Source: an uncultured Gammaproteobacteria bacterium
GTDB lineage: Bacteria; Pseudomonadota; Gammaproteobacteria; HK1
Reading direction: 5' to 3'
Length of the DNA: 64,000 nucleotides
Assembly (NCBI GenBank): GCA_958295465.1
Contig: OY282353.1
Coordinates: 1,612,001 to 1,676,000 of the forward strand
Of the stretch, positions 36,573 through 45,835 are shown piece by piece. The notes under the pieces were generated by a model. It did no database searches, was not told where the DNA came from, and was given only the letters and a program-made list of their open reading frames with translations. Both the position numbers and the translations under genes were made by a program. Numbering within the stretch: the stretch's first letter is position 1; every line of letters begins with the position of its first letter.

Positions 36573-37352
36573 TCAGGTACGCCCCTTCGCATCGCAATCC
36601 AGGGCGGCTCCGGCGAGACCGAGCAGCACCACGTGATCGAGCCCGTGCCGGACGATCTCGAAGGCGCCGCAGGCTTCCAGCTCCGCCGTCGAAGGCAACG
36701 CCATCTCGAACGGGAACAGGCGGGGGGCGCGAAGCAGCGCGGACGGCGGTCGGAGCTCGCCTCCCCCGGCCGAGAGCATGGCCTTCAGGACCCAGACGGT
36801 GATCGGCCCGTCGCCCGCGGCGCGCTTCGCGGCACCGCGATAGAGTCCCTTCTTGCCGGTCTCCAGCAACACGCCCCAGTCGATGAACGCCCGCAGGACG
36901 CGGCGCGCGGCGCGGGCGACGGTCTCGCGTTCGCCCAGGCGTTCTCGGAGCCGGCGCTGTATCTGGGCCGCCGCGGCCGTTCCCTGCAAGCGCAGCAGCC
37001 GCCCGGTCGCGTCGGCGACCGTGCCGAAGAAGGGATAGGCCGCCATGCACATGCACCAGTGCACCAGCATCCGGCCGTCCGCGTCCGTCTGCCGGAGAAG
37101 GTCGAGTCCTTCGTTGCGGAGCGTCCAAAGCTCTTCCGGAGTCGTGACCCAGACCCTGGTCAGGATCGCGACGGCCTTGTCCCGATTCCCGCTCACCCGG
37201 TCGCCGCCGAGCGAGAAGCGCTCTCTCAACCGTTCACGCAGAGCCGTGACGATCTCGTCCTCCGAGCTCCCGGCGAGGACGGCGTTGGCCGTGTATTCCA
37301 GCCAGTCGAGCCGGATACGCTGGCTGAACCCGATCCCTTCCTCGCGTTTCAC
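36573..37352 (-). CDS. brxA: BrxA-like BREX protein
   Basis: The 259-residue, mostly helical protein is encoded last in the BREX operon; its GTG overlaps the pglZ stop (GTGA). It begins VKREEGIGFSQRIRLDWLEY and has two wHTH-like helical parts (PEELWTLRNEGLDLL, RAARRVLRAFIDWGVLLET). Type 3 BREX operons end pglZ-brxA, and BrxA is a small DNA-binding wHTH protein of similar size. The identity is taken mainly from position and helical pattern. Confidence 0.6.
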   Translation of the reverse strand: MKREEGIGFSQRIRLDWLEYTANAVLAGSSEDEIVTALRERLRERFSLGGDRVSGNRDKAVAILTRVWVTTPEELWTLRNEGLDLLRQTDADGRMLVHWCMCMAAYPFFGTVADATGRLLRLQGTAAAAQIQRRLRERLGERETVARAARRVLRAFIDWGVLLETGKKGLYRGAAKRAAGDGPITVWVLKAMLSAGGGELRPPSALLRAPRLFPFEMALPSTAELEACGAFEIVRHGLDHVVLLGLAGAALDCDAKGRT

Positions 37353-39400
37353 GCCGCCGCCCGCCCGATTTCCACCATCGGCACGACGACCTCTTCGAGC
37401 GAGACGCCGCCGTGGCCGACGATGCGTTCGCCTTCGCGAACGAAGGCCGTCCGGCCCGGAGCGAGCAGCGCCAGACAGTCTTCGGGAAGCCCCGGACCCG
37501 GCCATTCGACCGCGTCCGGGAACCGCTCCTTCACGCGGGACCGCAGTGCGGCATCGGGATAGATGCGCGCGCGCTCTCCCCGCACGTCGGCGATCGCGCC
37601 TTCGGCGGGCCGGCCGCAGCCTTCCGCCTCGACGTTGCCGTGGTCCGAAGTCAGGAAGACGGCGAAGCCGTCGTCCAGCAACGCATCCAGCAGCCCGGCC
37701 ATGAACCCTTCCTCGGCCCATTGCCGAACCTGGTTGTGCATCCCCGCCGTGCCGAGGGTCATGCCGTGCATGATCTTGTCGACCTTGTCGACGACGAGGC
37801 CGAGCGCGCGGATCTTCGGTCGCGAAAGAAGCTCCCGGATGCCGTCGGGGGAGCCGTCGCCCAACCCCCTGGCGTAGCCCGCTTCCCGCACGGTCAGGCC
37901 CCGGTCGGCCCAGAAGCGGGTCCACAGCGAGGCTTCCCGGTCGGTCGTCAGGAGGCTCGACGGAAAATAGAACGGCGGCTTGCCGGCGAAGATCGCCTGC
38001 CGGGACACGGACGTGATGGTCGGCACCCAGGCGAACGCGGCGCCTTCGCGAAATCGGAGCTCCGGCCGCTGTATCGCCAGCACGTCCCGGAGCACCAGCC
38101 ACTGGTCGAGGGCGAGTCCGTCCACGACGAGGAGCGCGACCTTGCACCGGGGGTCGTCCGCGAGCCGCCGGGCGAGGAAACGCGGCAGGTGGTGCACCAT
38201 CACCGGCGGGGCCGGCGGCTGGTTGTGGAGCCCCGCGTAACGGCGCTCGACCCAGGCGAGGAAGGCCCGGTCCACGTCCGCGCGGAGTCCGGTGATCGAC
38301 GAGCCCGTATCCGCTCGCGTTGCGCGGAGTCCGGCGAGCAGCGAGCCCGTATCCGCCCGCGCCGCGGCGGCGGTTTCCGACAGGAGAACGCCGAGCTCGG
38401 CCCAGCGGAAGGCGAACGCCGTCCAGTCCCGGTGATTCGCATCCGCGCCGGGGATCGTCGCGCCGACGGTCTCTGCGAGGCGACGGAGGCGGCGCCTCCG
38501 GTCCGCCTCGGGGTCGATACGGATTCCGACCGCCGCCCATGCTTCGCGAAGGGCGGTGCCGGACTCGTGGCCCACGGGGCGCAGCATCCCTTCGACGAAC
38601 AGGTTGTCGATATAGACCCGGACGTCGTCATGGTCGAAAGGCAGGTCCACGGGTCCGCCGATGGCGAGGCCGGGCGTCCCTTCCGCATCTTGCGGCCCGC
38701 CGTTCCCGGCGTTGCCCGCCAGACGGTCGAGAAACAGGGGCCAGCGCTCCTGAAGAAAGGCGAAGAAGGCATCCCGATCCGGAAGGATGGCCTCCAGCGA
38801 CCAGGCAGTGAAGGCGCCGCCTTGCCGGAGCAGATGAGCCACCCGCTCGTCCAGGAGGCGCGGCAGCCGCTGCCCCCGGTAGTGCCTCCGCAACAGGAGG
38901 CGCAGCAGGTCGGAGGGGCGCCTGACGAGCTCGGGCGCGAAGTCGAAGACGTGCCGAAGCACGAAGTCCCTGGTCGCATCCTCCCCGAGCCTGCCCGGTC
39001 GGTGACGTTCCTGCGCCCGGTAGAGCGCGTCGAGGTCGCTACGGTCGAGCGACGCGACGACCGGGTAGCTGAAAGCGGGAAACAGATCGTCCAAGCCGAA
39101 GAAAAGCCGCCGACCGGCTTGCAGCAGATCGTAGGGAAGCGCCGCCGGATCGCGTGTCTCGGTCCGCACGACGAGTTCGAGGCCGGCGCCCTCGCCCCGG
39201 TCCCAACGAGACCGGAACCTCGATTCGTAGTCGAAGCGGAACGCGACGGGATCATCGAAGGTAACGACCTCGAAGCCCCGCTCGCGGATGGCTTCGAGGA
39301 GGGCGGCTTCGAGCAGCAGGCCATCGGAGTCGACCGCCAAGGTCAAGCGCGCGACCCCCGGCGTGAGCGCCTTCAGGATACGGTCGCGCCAGTCAGGCAC
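37349..39400 (-). CDS. pglZ: BREX PglZ, alkaline phosphatase-superfamily protein (full copy)
   Basis: The 683-residue protein begins with GTG (PDWRDRILKALTPG). The N-terminal half is BREX-specific; the C-terminal phosphatase-like domain has ALLVVDGLALDQWLV (metal Asp) and VFLTSDHGNVEAEG (metal Asp/His). PglZ is required in all BREX types. A 14-residue tandem duplication (RADTGSLLAGLRAT, RADTGSSITGLRAD) lies near residue ~365. It is separated from the intact pglX by 10 kb of duplicated and foreign DNA but keeps the strand and order of the operon. Confidence 0.88.
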   Translation of the reverse strand: MPDWRDRILKALTPGVARLTLAVDSDGLLLEAALLEAIRERGFEVVTFDDPVAFRFDYESRFRSRWDRGEGAGLELVVRTETRDPAALPYDLLQAGRRLFFGLDDLFPAFSYPVVASLDRSDLDALYRAQERHRPGRLGEDATRDFVLRHVFDFAPELVRRPSDLLRLLLRRHYRGQRLPRLLDERVAHLLRQGGAFTAWSLEAILPDRDAFFAFLQERWPLFLDRLAGNAGNGGPQDAEGTPGLAIGGPVDLPFDHDDVRVYIDNLFVEGMLRPVGHESGTALREAWAAVGIRIDPEADRRRRLRRLAETVGATIPGADANHRDWTAFAFRWAELGVLLSETAAAARADTGSLLAGLRATRADTGSSITGLRADVDRAFLAWVERRYAGLHNQPPAPPVMVHHLPRFLARRLADDPRCKVALLVVDGLALDQWLVLRDVLAIQRPELRFREGAAFAWVPTITSVSRQAIFAGKPPFYFPSSLLTTDREASLWTRFWADRGLTVREAGYARGLGDGSPDGIRELLSRPKIRALGLVVDKVDKIMHGMTLGTAGMHNQVRQWAEEGFMAGLLDALLDDGFAVFLTSDHGNVEAEGCGRPAEGAIADVRGERARIYPDAALRSRVKERFPDAVEWPGPGLPEDCLALLAPGRTAFVREGERIVGHGGVSLEEVVVPMVEIGRAAA

Positions 39401-39418
39401 GGGACGGCCCCTTGGCCG

Positions 39419-39589
39419 CTACGAGCGGCGCTGAACGAGCGCGAAGGATTCCACCAGAACGTAGTTCGAGGTGAACAGGGCTCGATCATCGGCGATCACC
39501 CGATCCCAGGCATCGATCACCTCGGCGTGCCGGGGTTGATCCGCGTCGAGAAACGCAACGAGGGCGGAGGTGTCGACGAAGATATTCAC
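39419..39589 (-). pseudogene. Truncated third vapC copy
   Basis: From GTG 39589 it reads VNIFVDTSALVAFLDADQPR, nearly identical to the two full VapC proteins at 40.6-41.1 and 48.8-49.2 kb. It ends after 56 residues at VLVESFALVQRRS. The central and last acidic residues of the PIN site are lost. No vapB start is next to it. Confidence 0.85.
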
Positions 39590-39592
39590 GGG

Positions 39593-39781
39593 CCGCGTGG
39601 TCCTGCTTGAGGGACGGCGAAGAAGACACCCAGGTCCGGCAGGGTGAGCGTGAGTAGCAGCCCGTCGGGATAGTCCACGTCCGTCTTCCGGAGGTTTCGA
39701 CTGCGGCATTCCGGCTGTCGGTATCCGATTGGCAGTGCCGCTTCATGGCTTGTTCTTCCAAAAACTTGCTCCTGCCCGGGA
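39593..39781. other. Short region of unassigned debris
   Basis: Between the vapC remnant and hicA, one minus-strand frame reads VDYPDGLLLTLTLPDLGVFFAVPQ, which looks protein-like but has no start and no family. It is probably the tail of a lost gene. Confidence 0.35.
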
Positions 39782-39987
39782 TTACAGCTCCGAATCCTCA
39801 ATCCGTGCGATCTTCATCAGGTGTTTCTGCAAGCCGCGTTTCAAGACCGTGTTGCCATGAACCGGCACCGAGATACGGGCAGCGACTCCTTCCTTCATGT
39901 AGATGTGGTGGCTGCCGTTGATCCTCCTCAAGCCCATCCCCGTGATTCGAGAAGTTGACAGAGCCGCTTTCCGCTGACGGCCTTCAC
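39782..39987 (-). pseudogene. hicA: HicA mRNA interferase toxin, frameshifted
   Basis: From GTG 39987 the frame gives VKAVSGKRLCQLLESRGW, the HicA N-terminus, then a stop. Shifted by one base it continues LRRINGSHHIYMKEG (catalytic-histidine region) and VPVHGNTVLKRGLQKHLM to the stop. The span is 206 bp, one short of a multiple of three, so a single-base deletion after GGATGG explains it. Its start overlaps the hicB stop. The toxin is presumably inactive unless frameshifting occurs. Confidence 0.8.
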
Positions 39988-40187
39988 ACCGTGATCTCGA
40001 TGATCCGGTCGGCCTCCGAGATCGGGACGTCTCGAACATCAACGGACAGGCAGCCCTCGACCGCCTCATGGACGTTCTTCAGCAGTTCTTCGATGCTGTC
40101 CCCTTGGGTCGCACACCCGGGAATGGAAGGCACTTCCGCCCAATAGCCACCTTCATCCGCTTGGTGGACCACAACGTGGAGCTTCAT
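39984..40187 (-). CDS. hicB: HicB-type antitoxin
   Basis: The 67-residue protein begins MKLHVVVHQADEGGYWAEVPSIPGC and continues with GDSIEELLKNVHEAVEG, the compact HicB partial RNase-H fold. There is no C-terminal DNA-binding extension, so it is of the short type. It precedes hicA, with ends overlapping, the less common antitoxin-first order. The antitoxin is intact although its toxin is broken. It sits between truncated copies of the BREX-associated ATPase and vapC. Confidence 0.85.
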   Translation of the reverse strand: MKLHVVVHQADEGGYWAEVPSIPGCATQGDSIEELLKNVHEAVEGCLSVDVRDVPISEADRIIEITV

Positions 40188-40216
40188 GGTTCGTCTCCTT
40201 GCTTCTCAACAGTGAG

Positions 40217-40489
40217 TTATCGACGAATACGAGCGCGACAGTGCGAGCTTTCACCCCGCCACTTGACCAGCCGCCCGATAGCGCCCCCGGGCGGCATGAA
40301 GACGCGGACGATCTTTTCGGCGAATCCGATGTCCGTCTTGCTGACGTCGCAGGCGGCATAGGCGACCTTCATGAGATGGGTCTTCCCGGTCCCGTTGGCG
40401 CCGACAAGGACGTTGATGCCGGGCGAGGGCTTGATGTCCAGTGCCTCGAAGGCGGTGAACCGTTCCAGCTTCAGTCTCGTGATCGTCAT
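40217..40489 (-). pseudogene. Truncated copy of the BREX-locus AAA ATPase
   Basis: The first ~80 codons (MTITRLKLERFTAFEALDIK, Walker A GANGTGKTHLMK) are nearly identical to the full gene at 47649-48659, at an offset of 8170 bp. It stops where hicB begins. Walker B and the signature are missing. Confidence 0.9.
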
Positions 40490-40575
40490 GTAGTCGCTCC
40501 CGTGCGGGTCAGCGCCTGGTCCTACCAGAGCAGGAGCTTCCGGTTCTCTTGGAGGACGGTCTCGGGGATCCTTTC
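40490..40575 (-). repeat. Displaced copy of the pglX 3' end
   Basis: The sequence CTCCCGTGCGGGTCAGCGCC and the next ~65 bp repeat the last codons of pglX (LLWYDQALTRTG region, 41467-41560) immediately upstream of the ATPase start. It lacks the rest of the gene. It forms one flank of the inserted vapBC cassette. Confidence 0.85.
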
Positions 40576-40648
40576 GGTGACGTGGCTCGACCGGGGAGAC
40601 GTGGCGCGTACGGCATTGCCGGTGCCGGATGTACGGGCGGGAGTCATG

Positions 40649-41053
40649 TCATGGGGCCGGCAGCAGCCGGAACCCCTGGCGGGCGAAGTCATCATCCAGT
40701 GCGAGTGCTTCCGTCAGTCCGCGGCGGCGCATGAGCTCGAAGCTTGTGCAATCGACCAGCGACAGTTTCCTGCGCCCGGCAGCGAACAGCGAGGCGACCG
40801 CCGCCGCGTGCAGCTCCTCGTCGATCCAGAGCGGCCGGAGCATCGGCACGAGAACATCGGCCAGGGCACGTAGTGCTTCCAGCCCCAAGCGGCGCTGAAC
40901 GAGCGCGAAGGATTCCACCAGAACGTAGTTCGAGGTGAACAGGGCCTTCTCATCGGCGACCGCCCGATCCCAAGTGTCGATCACCTCGGCGTGCCGGGGC
41001 TGATCCGCATCGAGGAACGCAACGAGGGCGGAGGTGTCGACGAAGATGCTCAC
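40649..41053 (-). CDS. vapC: VapC PIN-domain toxin (copy 1)
   Basis: The 134-residue PIN ribonuclease has first Asp in IFVDTSALVAFLD, the Asn-Tyr-x-x-x-E strand SNYVLVESFALVQRR, and late acidic residues in LVDCTSFELMRR and ALALDDDFARQGF. Its ATG overlaps the vapB stop (ATGA). It is almost identical to the copy at 48819. The sequence AGGFRLLPAP closes it at the normal PIN length. Confidence 0.9.
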   Translation of the reverse strand: MSIFVDTSALVAFLDADQPRHAEVIDTWDRAVADEKALFTSNYVLVESFALVQRRLGLEALRALADVLVPMLRPLWIDEELHAAAVASLFAAGRRKLSLVDCTSFELMRRRGLTEALALDDDFARQGFRLLPAP

Positions 41054-41298
41054 GAGTCGAACGCGTCGTCGAGGTAACGATCATGCGCCTCGGCGAGGTC
41101 GGCGGCCCCCGAGCGAAAGCGTCCCTTGAGACCGCGTGCGCGACGAGCGAGCTCCTGCACGTCCGGAGTGCGCCGCCGCGCCAGGTACTCGGCGACGCAC
41201 TCGCGCACCAGCTCGGCGATCGAGCGTTCTTCCCTCCGCGCCTGGGCCTTGAGCGCCCGCGCCTGCTCCTCGGTCAACTGAATCTGGGTTCGTATCAT
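41050..41298 (-). CDS. vapB: VapB-type ribbon-helix-helix antitoxin (copy 1)
   Basis: The 82-residue protein begins MIRTQIQLTEEQARALKAQA, a ribbon-helix-helix N-terminus, then SIAELVRECVAEYL. The C-terminal part (RFRSGAADLAEAHDRYLDD) would wrap the toxin. Start 41298 is chosen since the upstream extension is a fragment of another gene. A palindromic TGCCATCATGATAGC lies just upstream and may be its operator. Confidence 0.88.
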   Translation of the reverse strand: MIRTQIQLTEEQARALKAQARREERSIAELVRECVAEYLARRRTPDVQELARRARGLKGRFRSGAADLAEAHDRYLDDAFDS

Positions 41299-41394
41299 GC
41301 CATCATGATAGCGAATCAGCCGGCATGACGGCATACGCACTTGAAGATCGCCCGATTCATTCCCCGGCGCGGCCCGACCCGAGGCGCAGCCGTG

Positions 41395-41470
41395 GGTCGG
41401 CGCCGCAGGGCTTGAAGTCAATCTTCTCGAAGGCGGCGAAGCGATCCGATTCCAGTCTCGTGCTCGTCAT
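41395..41470 (-). repeat. Displaced copy of the ATPase gene start
   Basis: The reading TSTRLESDRFAAFEKIDFKP follows directly from the pglX copy stop and is a diverged duplicate of the ATPase N-terminus (TITRLKLERFTAFEALDIKP). After ~25 codons it ends. It is the other flank of the vapBC cassette. Confidence 0.8.
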
Positions 41471-42983
41471 GTAGCCGCTCCCGTGCGGGTCAGCGCCTGG
41501 TCGTACCAGAGCAGGAGCTTCTGGTCCTCCTGGAGGACGGCCTCCGGGATCTTCTCCGCGGCCGAGACGATCGTGGCGTAGTCCTGGTCCTGGTATGCCT
41601 TGAAGAAACCGGCCCGCATCGCTTCGAGGCGGAAGAGCTTGAGCTTCCTCTGCGGAGACCGGCGGTACTCCTCGAACTCGCGCAGCAGGATGCGGGCGCG
41701 GCGCATCTCCACGTCGGCCGCCTTGTTGGGGTCGGGCACGTACCAGCGCCCCTTCGCCTTGTCGCGCAGGGCCGGATGGTCCTTGGGCAGCTTCCGCAGC
41801 TCCTTGAAGTTGGTGGAGAGGTAGCCGTGGATCTGGCTCGGGACCTCGCCGGCGCCGTCGTAGTACAGGAAGTTCTGCTCCAGCATCTCGGACAGCTCGG
41901 GCAGCTTCTCGTGCTTCCGCCAGCCCGCGATCTCGCGGAGGAACTGCGGGTGGACCTCCTGGAAGCTCTGCGGCCTCCGGCTCAAGTGCCGCTTGAGCCA
42001 CTGGATGGCGGAGACTTCGTCGACGACGAAGATCTCGATCTGCGCCACGTCCTCGACCGCCGCGCGCTTCCCGTCGTATTCGGCGACCTGATCGGGGAGG
42101 AACACCATGCCGTCGCGCTCGGGGAAGCGTTGGGCGAGGCCGGACAGGAACTCGCCGATCGACAGCGGGACCGCGACGTTGCGCAGCACGTGGAAGGCGA
42201 CCATGCGATCGAAGAGCAGATGCGGCTGCCGTTCGTTGACGACCTCGACGCGGCCGCCCTTGCGCACGAACACCGGAAGCTGGCCGAGATGGGTGCGGAC
42301 GAAATCCCAGGCGCCTTCCTCGGTGCCCTTCTCGAGGGCGAAGCGTTCCTCCAGCCCGTCGTTCGGCTTGTAGGCGGAGATCACGAGGTCCTGCTTGACC
42401 GCGGTACTGGTGACCTGCCGGTAGGAGCCCTGCTGCTTGTCCATCGTGCGCACGTCGGCGACGACGAAGCCGGCCGCGAGGAGGGCTTCCTGGATCGCGG
42501 TCCAGACCGCGTTCCGGGAGTTGTGGAAGACGACCGTGATCCAGCGCCCCGGCTTGAGCACCCGCCGGTATTCCTCGAAGCAGCGCTGCATCAGCCGCTG
42601 GTACTCGGGCAGCCCCTTCCCCTTGAAGCGATCGACGATAGCCTCGGGCGCGGGGTTGGTCAGCACCCGGTGCCAGGACTCGACCAGGAAGTTGAGATCG
42701 GCGTAGTAGATGTTCTCGCCGAACGGCGGGTCGGTGAAGACGTAGTCGATCGAATCGTCGGGGATCCCGAGCGATGCGGTCGTGCTCGCGGTCGCGATGC
42801 AGGAGGACGTTCGTCGGGCACCTGCTCTATCGAACGCCTTGACCAGCCGGGACAATTTGTTTCCAAGATTGTATCGGGGAGAGACTTCGGAGATCTGCGA
42901 TGCGACATAGTAGACGCCGGTAAGATGCTGATTGATTTGAGAATAGTGTGTCGGCACGTATCGGGCGAGAATCGACATGCCCC
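41467..42983 (-). pseudogene. 3' half of a second pglX
   Basis: About 505 codons nearly identical to the last half of the intact pglX at 49.6-52.7 kb, including TDPPFGENIYYADLNFLVES. Similarity ends abruptly at 42983, so the SAM-binding motif I half is missing. It lacks the 84-bp internal duplication found in the intact gene. An internal ATG (MSILARYVPTH) could allow translation, but such a product could not bind SAM normally. Confidence 0.9.
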
Positions 42984-43300
42984 CATGAACACGATGCCGG
43001 GGAGCAGCGCGGCCGGGTGGCTGGCGTTCCGGTGCATGACGGCGCGGGTCCTCGGGGTCGCCAATACGATCACGCTCCGGCTCGGGGCCAGGAAGTTCCG
43101 CCCACTCCCGAAGACGGCCGCGGAACCGCTACGATTCGGCGTCCGGACCCGGGCGATTGGAATACCGCGAAATCGATGCGTGAAGCCGTGTTTCGAGGCA
43201 TGGCGGGAATTTCCGGTTCGGAGCCGGGCGCGAGTTGACGCGCTTGCGCCGCGCTCTCGACAATGGCGATTGTACCGCCGATCAGCAGGATGCCATTCCC
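42984..43300. other. Duplication breakpoint region, no gene recognised
   Basis: Unique sequence between the pglX breakpoint and the DUF938 gene. No reading frame resembles a family. The DUF938 start could be extended to TTG 43235 but conserved sequence begins at 43301. Confidence 0.4.
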
Positions 43301-43897
43301 GTGAAGCCGTTCGCCCCCGCCTGCGAGAGGAACAAGGAGCCGATCCTGGAAGTGCTGCGCCGGGTGTTCGGCGACGCGGGCGACGTGATCGAGATCGGCA
43401 GCGGCACCGGCCAGCACGCGGTGTGGTTCGCGGCGGGGCTGCCGCATCTCGTGTGGCGGACGAGCGATCTGCCGGAGAACCACGCGGGGATCAACGCCTG
43501 GATCGACGAAGTGGGGCTCGACAACGTGGAGCGCCCGCTCGCCCTCGACGTCGCGCGCCACCCCTGGCCGCTCGCGAGCGCCGGCGGCGCGTTCAGCGCG
43601 AACACCGCGCACATCATGCACTGGCCGGAGGTCGAGGCGATGTTCGGCGGTCTCGCCGAAGTGCTGTCACCCGGCGCGCGCTTCGCGCTCTACGGCCCCT
43701 TCGCCCGCGACGGCCGTCATACCAGTGCGAGCAATGCCGCGTTCGATCGATCGCTGCGGGTGCAGGACCCGGGCATGGGGGTGCGTGATCTGCGCAACCT
43801 GGAACGGCTCGCGGCCGGCGGGGCGATGGCACTCGAGGACGACGTCGCGATGCCCGCGAACAACCATATCCTCGTGTGGCGGAAGGCGCCGGGTTGA
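43301..43897 (+). CDS. DUF938 family SAM-dependent methyltransferase
   Basis: The 198-residue protein starts at GTG (KPFAPACERNKEPILEVL) and has SAM-binding motif I in VIEIGSGTGQHAVWFA and a second motif in FSANTAHIMHWPEVEAM. DUF938 proteins are small class I methyltransferases of unknown substrate. It is the only gene on the plus strand between BREX parts other than the intron ORF, and sits inside the duplication join, so it probably arrived with a rearrangement or marks an ancestral neighbour. Confidence 0.85.
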   Translation: MKPFAPACERNKEPILEVLRRVFGDAGDVIEIGSGTGQHAVWFAAGLPHLVWRTSDLPENHAGINAWIDEVGLDNVERPLALDVARHPWPLASAGGAFSANTAHIMHWPEVEAMFGGLAEVLSPGARFALYGPFARDGRHTSASNAAFDRSLRVQDPGMGVRDLRNLERLAAGGAMALEDDVAMPANNHILVWRKAPG

Positions 43898-44451
43898 CTG
43901 CGGGCAGGCGTTCCCATCGACTTCGGCAGAGCTGGAACCGGGCGATATCTACAGATTTAGTGCGCCGTGCCAAGGCGCCATTCCTCAGCGGGTGCGAATC
44001 CCGCCCGGCAACTGTCGCTCCAGCCGGTAGCAGTCGGAGCGGTTGATGAAGGTAACGACATGGACTGAAGCACTCCGATGAGACGGGTCGCGACAGGCGA
44101 CTCAGCGACCATGCGGGCCGCAACGCGAGTGAACGCCGAGCAGGCCTCGAAACTTATGATGCGGAAGCCGACCCGCCTGAATCTCGGGGAAGGCTGGCAT
44201 CGGTCGGGAAGCGAGCGACGGACGCACCGGCCGGTTCCGCCGGGGTAGTGGCGGCGGCACGTATGGAGGAGGGGGATGGACGCAACACGGGAAGCCCCGG
44301 CGGTGGCATGGCACGTGCCAACCGGCGGCCTGCGAGGGACAGGCCGGGCCGTTCGGGGTGGCGGAGAGGCCCGTAGTACCGTGGAAACTGGGTAATGCCG
44401 GCTGAGGGAAGGGGCCTTGGTTCGAGAGGAGCGCAAGAAGGAGGAAGGGAG

Positions 44452-45792
44452 ATGGGGACTGGCAAGAGCCTAACAGCCCCGGAACGAGTTCGGAGACTCC
44501 GGGCGGCGCTACATGCGAAAGCGAAGGAAGCTGCGGGCTATCGGTTCTATACGCTGAGCGACAAGGTGTGGCGCGACGATGTGTTGTTGGTCGCCTGGGG
44601 TGAGGTCCGTCGTAATGGCGGAGCGCCCGGGGTGGATGGCGAGACGGTGGCGGACATCGAGGCGCGAGGCGTGGAGCGGTGGCTTGGGGGACTGGCGCGG
44701 GAGTTGAAGGAAGGGACCTACCGGCCCAAGGCGGTTCGGCGGGTGTGGATTGCGAAGAAACAACGCGGGAAGTATCGGGCACTGGGCATTCCCTGCCTAC
44801 GGGACCGGGTGGCGCAGACGGCGGCGTTGCTGGTGTTGTCGCCGATAGTCGAAGCGGACTTGGCCCCGGAGCAATACGCCTATCGGCCAGGGAGAAGCGC
44901 ACACGATGCGGTCAATCAGGCGCATCGGCTGGTCAATACGGGCCACTGCGAGGGAGTGGACGCGGATTTGTCGGACTACTTCGGCCAGATACCGCACGCC
45001 GAACTGCTCCACTGCGTCGCCCGTCGGGTCAGTGACGGGCGGATGTTGGGCTGGGTGAAGGCGTGGTTGGAGATGGCGGTCGAGGAAGACGACGGGCGAG
45101 GCGGCACCCGCCGCACGAACCGGGCGCGTCGGGAGAGGAAGGGGACCCCGCAAGGGGCGCCGATTTCTCCGCTGCTGAGCAACCTGTACATGCGTCGCTT
45201 CGTATTGGGCTGGAAGGTGTTGGGGCATGCCCAACGGTTCAAGGCGGACATCGTCAACTACGCCGATGACATCGTCATCCTTGGCAAGGAGTCGGCGGCG
45301 GCGATGCGAGAAGCGGTCGAGGACATGCTGAAGCGTCTGAAACTGCCGCTCAACGCCGAGAAGACCCGATGCGTGCGTGTTCCGGAGGAATCGTTCGACT
45401 TCCTTGGCTACCGGGTGGGACGCAACTATCGCCGGGATACGGGCCGGGCCTACATCGGCACGCGCCCCACACAGGCGAGCGTGCAGAGCATCTGCCGCAG
45501 GGTAAGCGAGCTGACGGCGCGACGATATGGGCGGCTGGACCCGGAAGTGGTGGTGGGGCGGCTGAACCGGCTCATGACCGGATGGGCGAACTACTTCCAC
45601 CTGGGACAAGTGAGCCCGGCTTACGCCGCGATTGACCGGCACGCGACCCGGCGGCTGCGCCGGTGGCTTTGTCGCAAGCACAAGGTTCGAGCCGGGGGAT
45701 ATGTGCGTTTCCCGGACCGGCGCCTATGGGAAGACCTGGGGCTGACTCGCCTTGCACCGCGAACGACGAGCTTTCCGTGGGCGAAGGCATGA
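44452..45792 (+). CDS. ltrA: Group II intron reverse transcriptase/maturase
   Basis: The 446-residue protein has reverse transcriptase blocks: RNGGAPGVDGETV (RT-0/1), KQRGKYRALGIPCLRDRVAQ, AYRPGRSAHDAV, GTPQGAPISPLLSNLYM (RT-4) and the catalytic YADD at 270-273. A maturase domain X with LMTGWANYFHLG follows. No C-terminal HNH endonuclease domain is visible. It should splice its intron and prime mobility from replication forks or nicks. The start at 44452 has AGGAAGGG upstream. Confidence 0.93.
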   Translation: MGTGKSLTAPERVRRLRAALHAKAKEAAGYRFYTLSDKVWRDDVLLVAWGEVRRNGGAPGVDGETVADIEARGVERWLGGLARELKEGTYRPKAVRRVWIAKKQRGKYRALGIPCLRDRVAQTAALLVLSPIVEADLAPEQYAYRPGRSAHDAVNQAHRLVNTGHCEGVDADLSDYFGQIPHAELLHCVARRVSDGRMLGWVKAWLEMAVEEDDGRGGTRRTNRARRERKGTPQGAPISPLLSNLYMRRFVLGWKVLGHAQRFKADIVNYADDIVILGKESAAAMREAVEDMLKRLKLPLNAEKTRCVRVPEESFDFLGYRVGRNYRRDTGRAYIGTRPTQASVQSICRRVSELTARRYGRLDPEVVVGRLNRLMTGWANYFHLGQVSPAYAAIDRHATRRLRRWLCRKHKVRAGGYVRFPDRRLWEDLGLTRLAPRTTSFPWAKA

Positions 45793-45802
45793 TCTCGTCC
45801 GA

Positions 45803-45835
45803 GAGCCGGATGCGGGAGACCCGCACGTCCGGTTC
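45803..45835 (+). ncRNA. Group II intron domain V
   Basis: GAGCCGGATGCGGG...CCCGCACGTCCGGTTC folds into the conserved 33-nt hairpin: an 8-bp lower stem with the AGC catalytic triad, a CG two-base bulge, and an upper stem closed by a GAGA-type loop. It contributes the catalytic metal site of the ribozyme. Confidence 0.9.

Larger units (their letters stand above)
40222..42983. repeat. Left copy of large BREX segmental duplication
   Basis: This segment (ATPase 5' end, pglX tail fragment, vapBC, ATPase-start fragment, pglX 3' half) matches 48392-51237 nearly base for base at an offset of 8170 bp, rising to 8254 bp beyond the 84-bp duplication in the intact pglX. pglZ sequences at 38.4-39.4 and 46.0-47.1 kb form a second, more diverged paired block. 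Confidence 0.92.

Noticed and set aside
39593-39781. Gene for VDYPDGLLLTLTLPDLGVFF
   Set aside because: No start codon with a ribosome-binding site and no family; recorded only as debris.
41467-42978. Second pglX frame as a functional methylase
   Set aside because: It starts in mid-protein at a duplication breakpoint and lacks the SAM-binding motif.
43985-44015. tRNA-like GGTGCGAATCCCGCC
   Set aside because: No cloverleaf can be drawn around it; it belongs to the 5' structured part of the group II intron.
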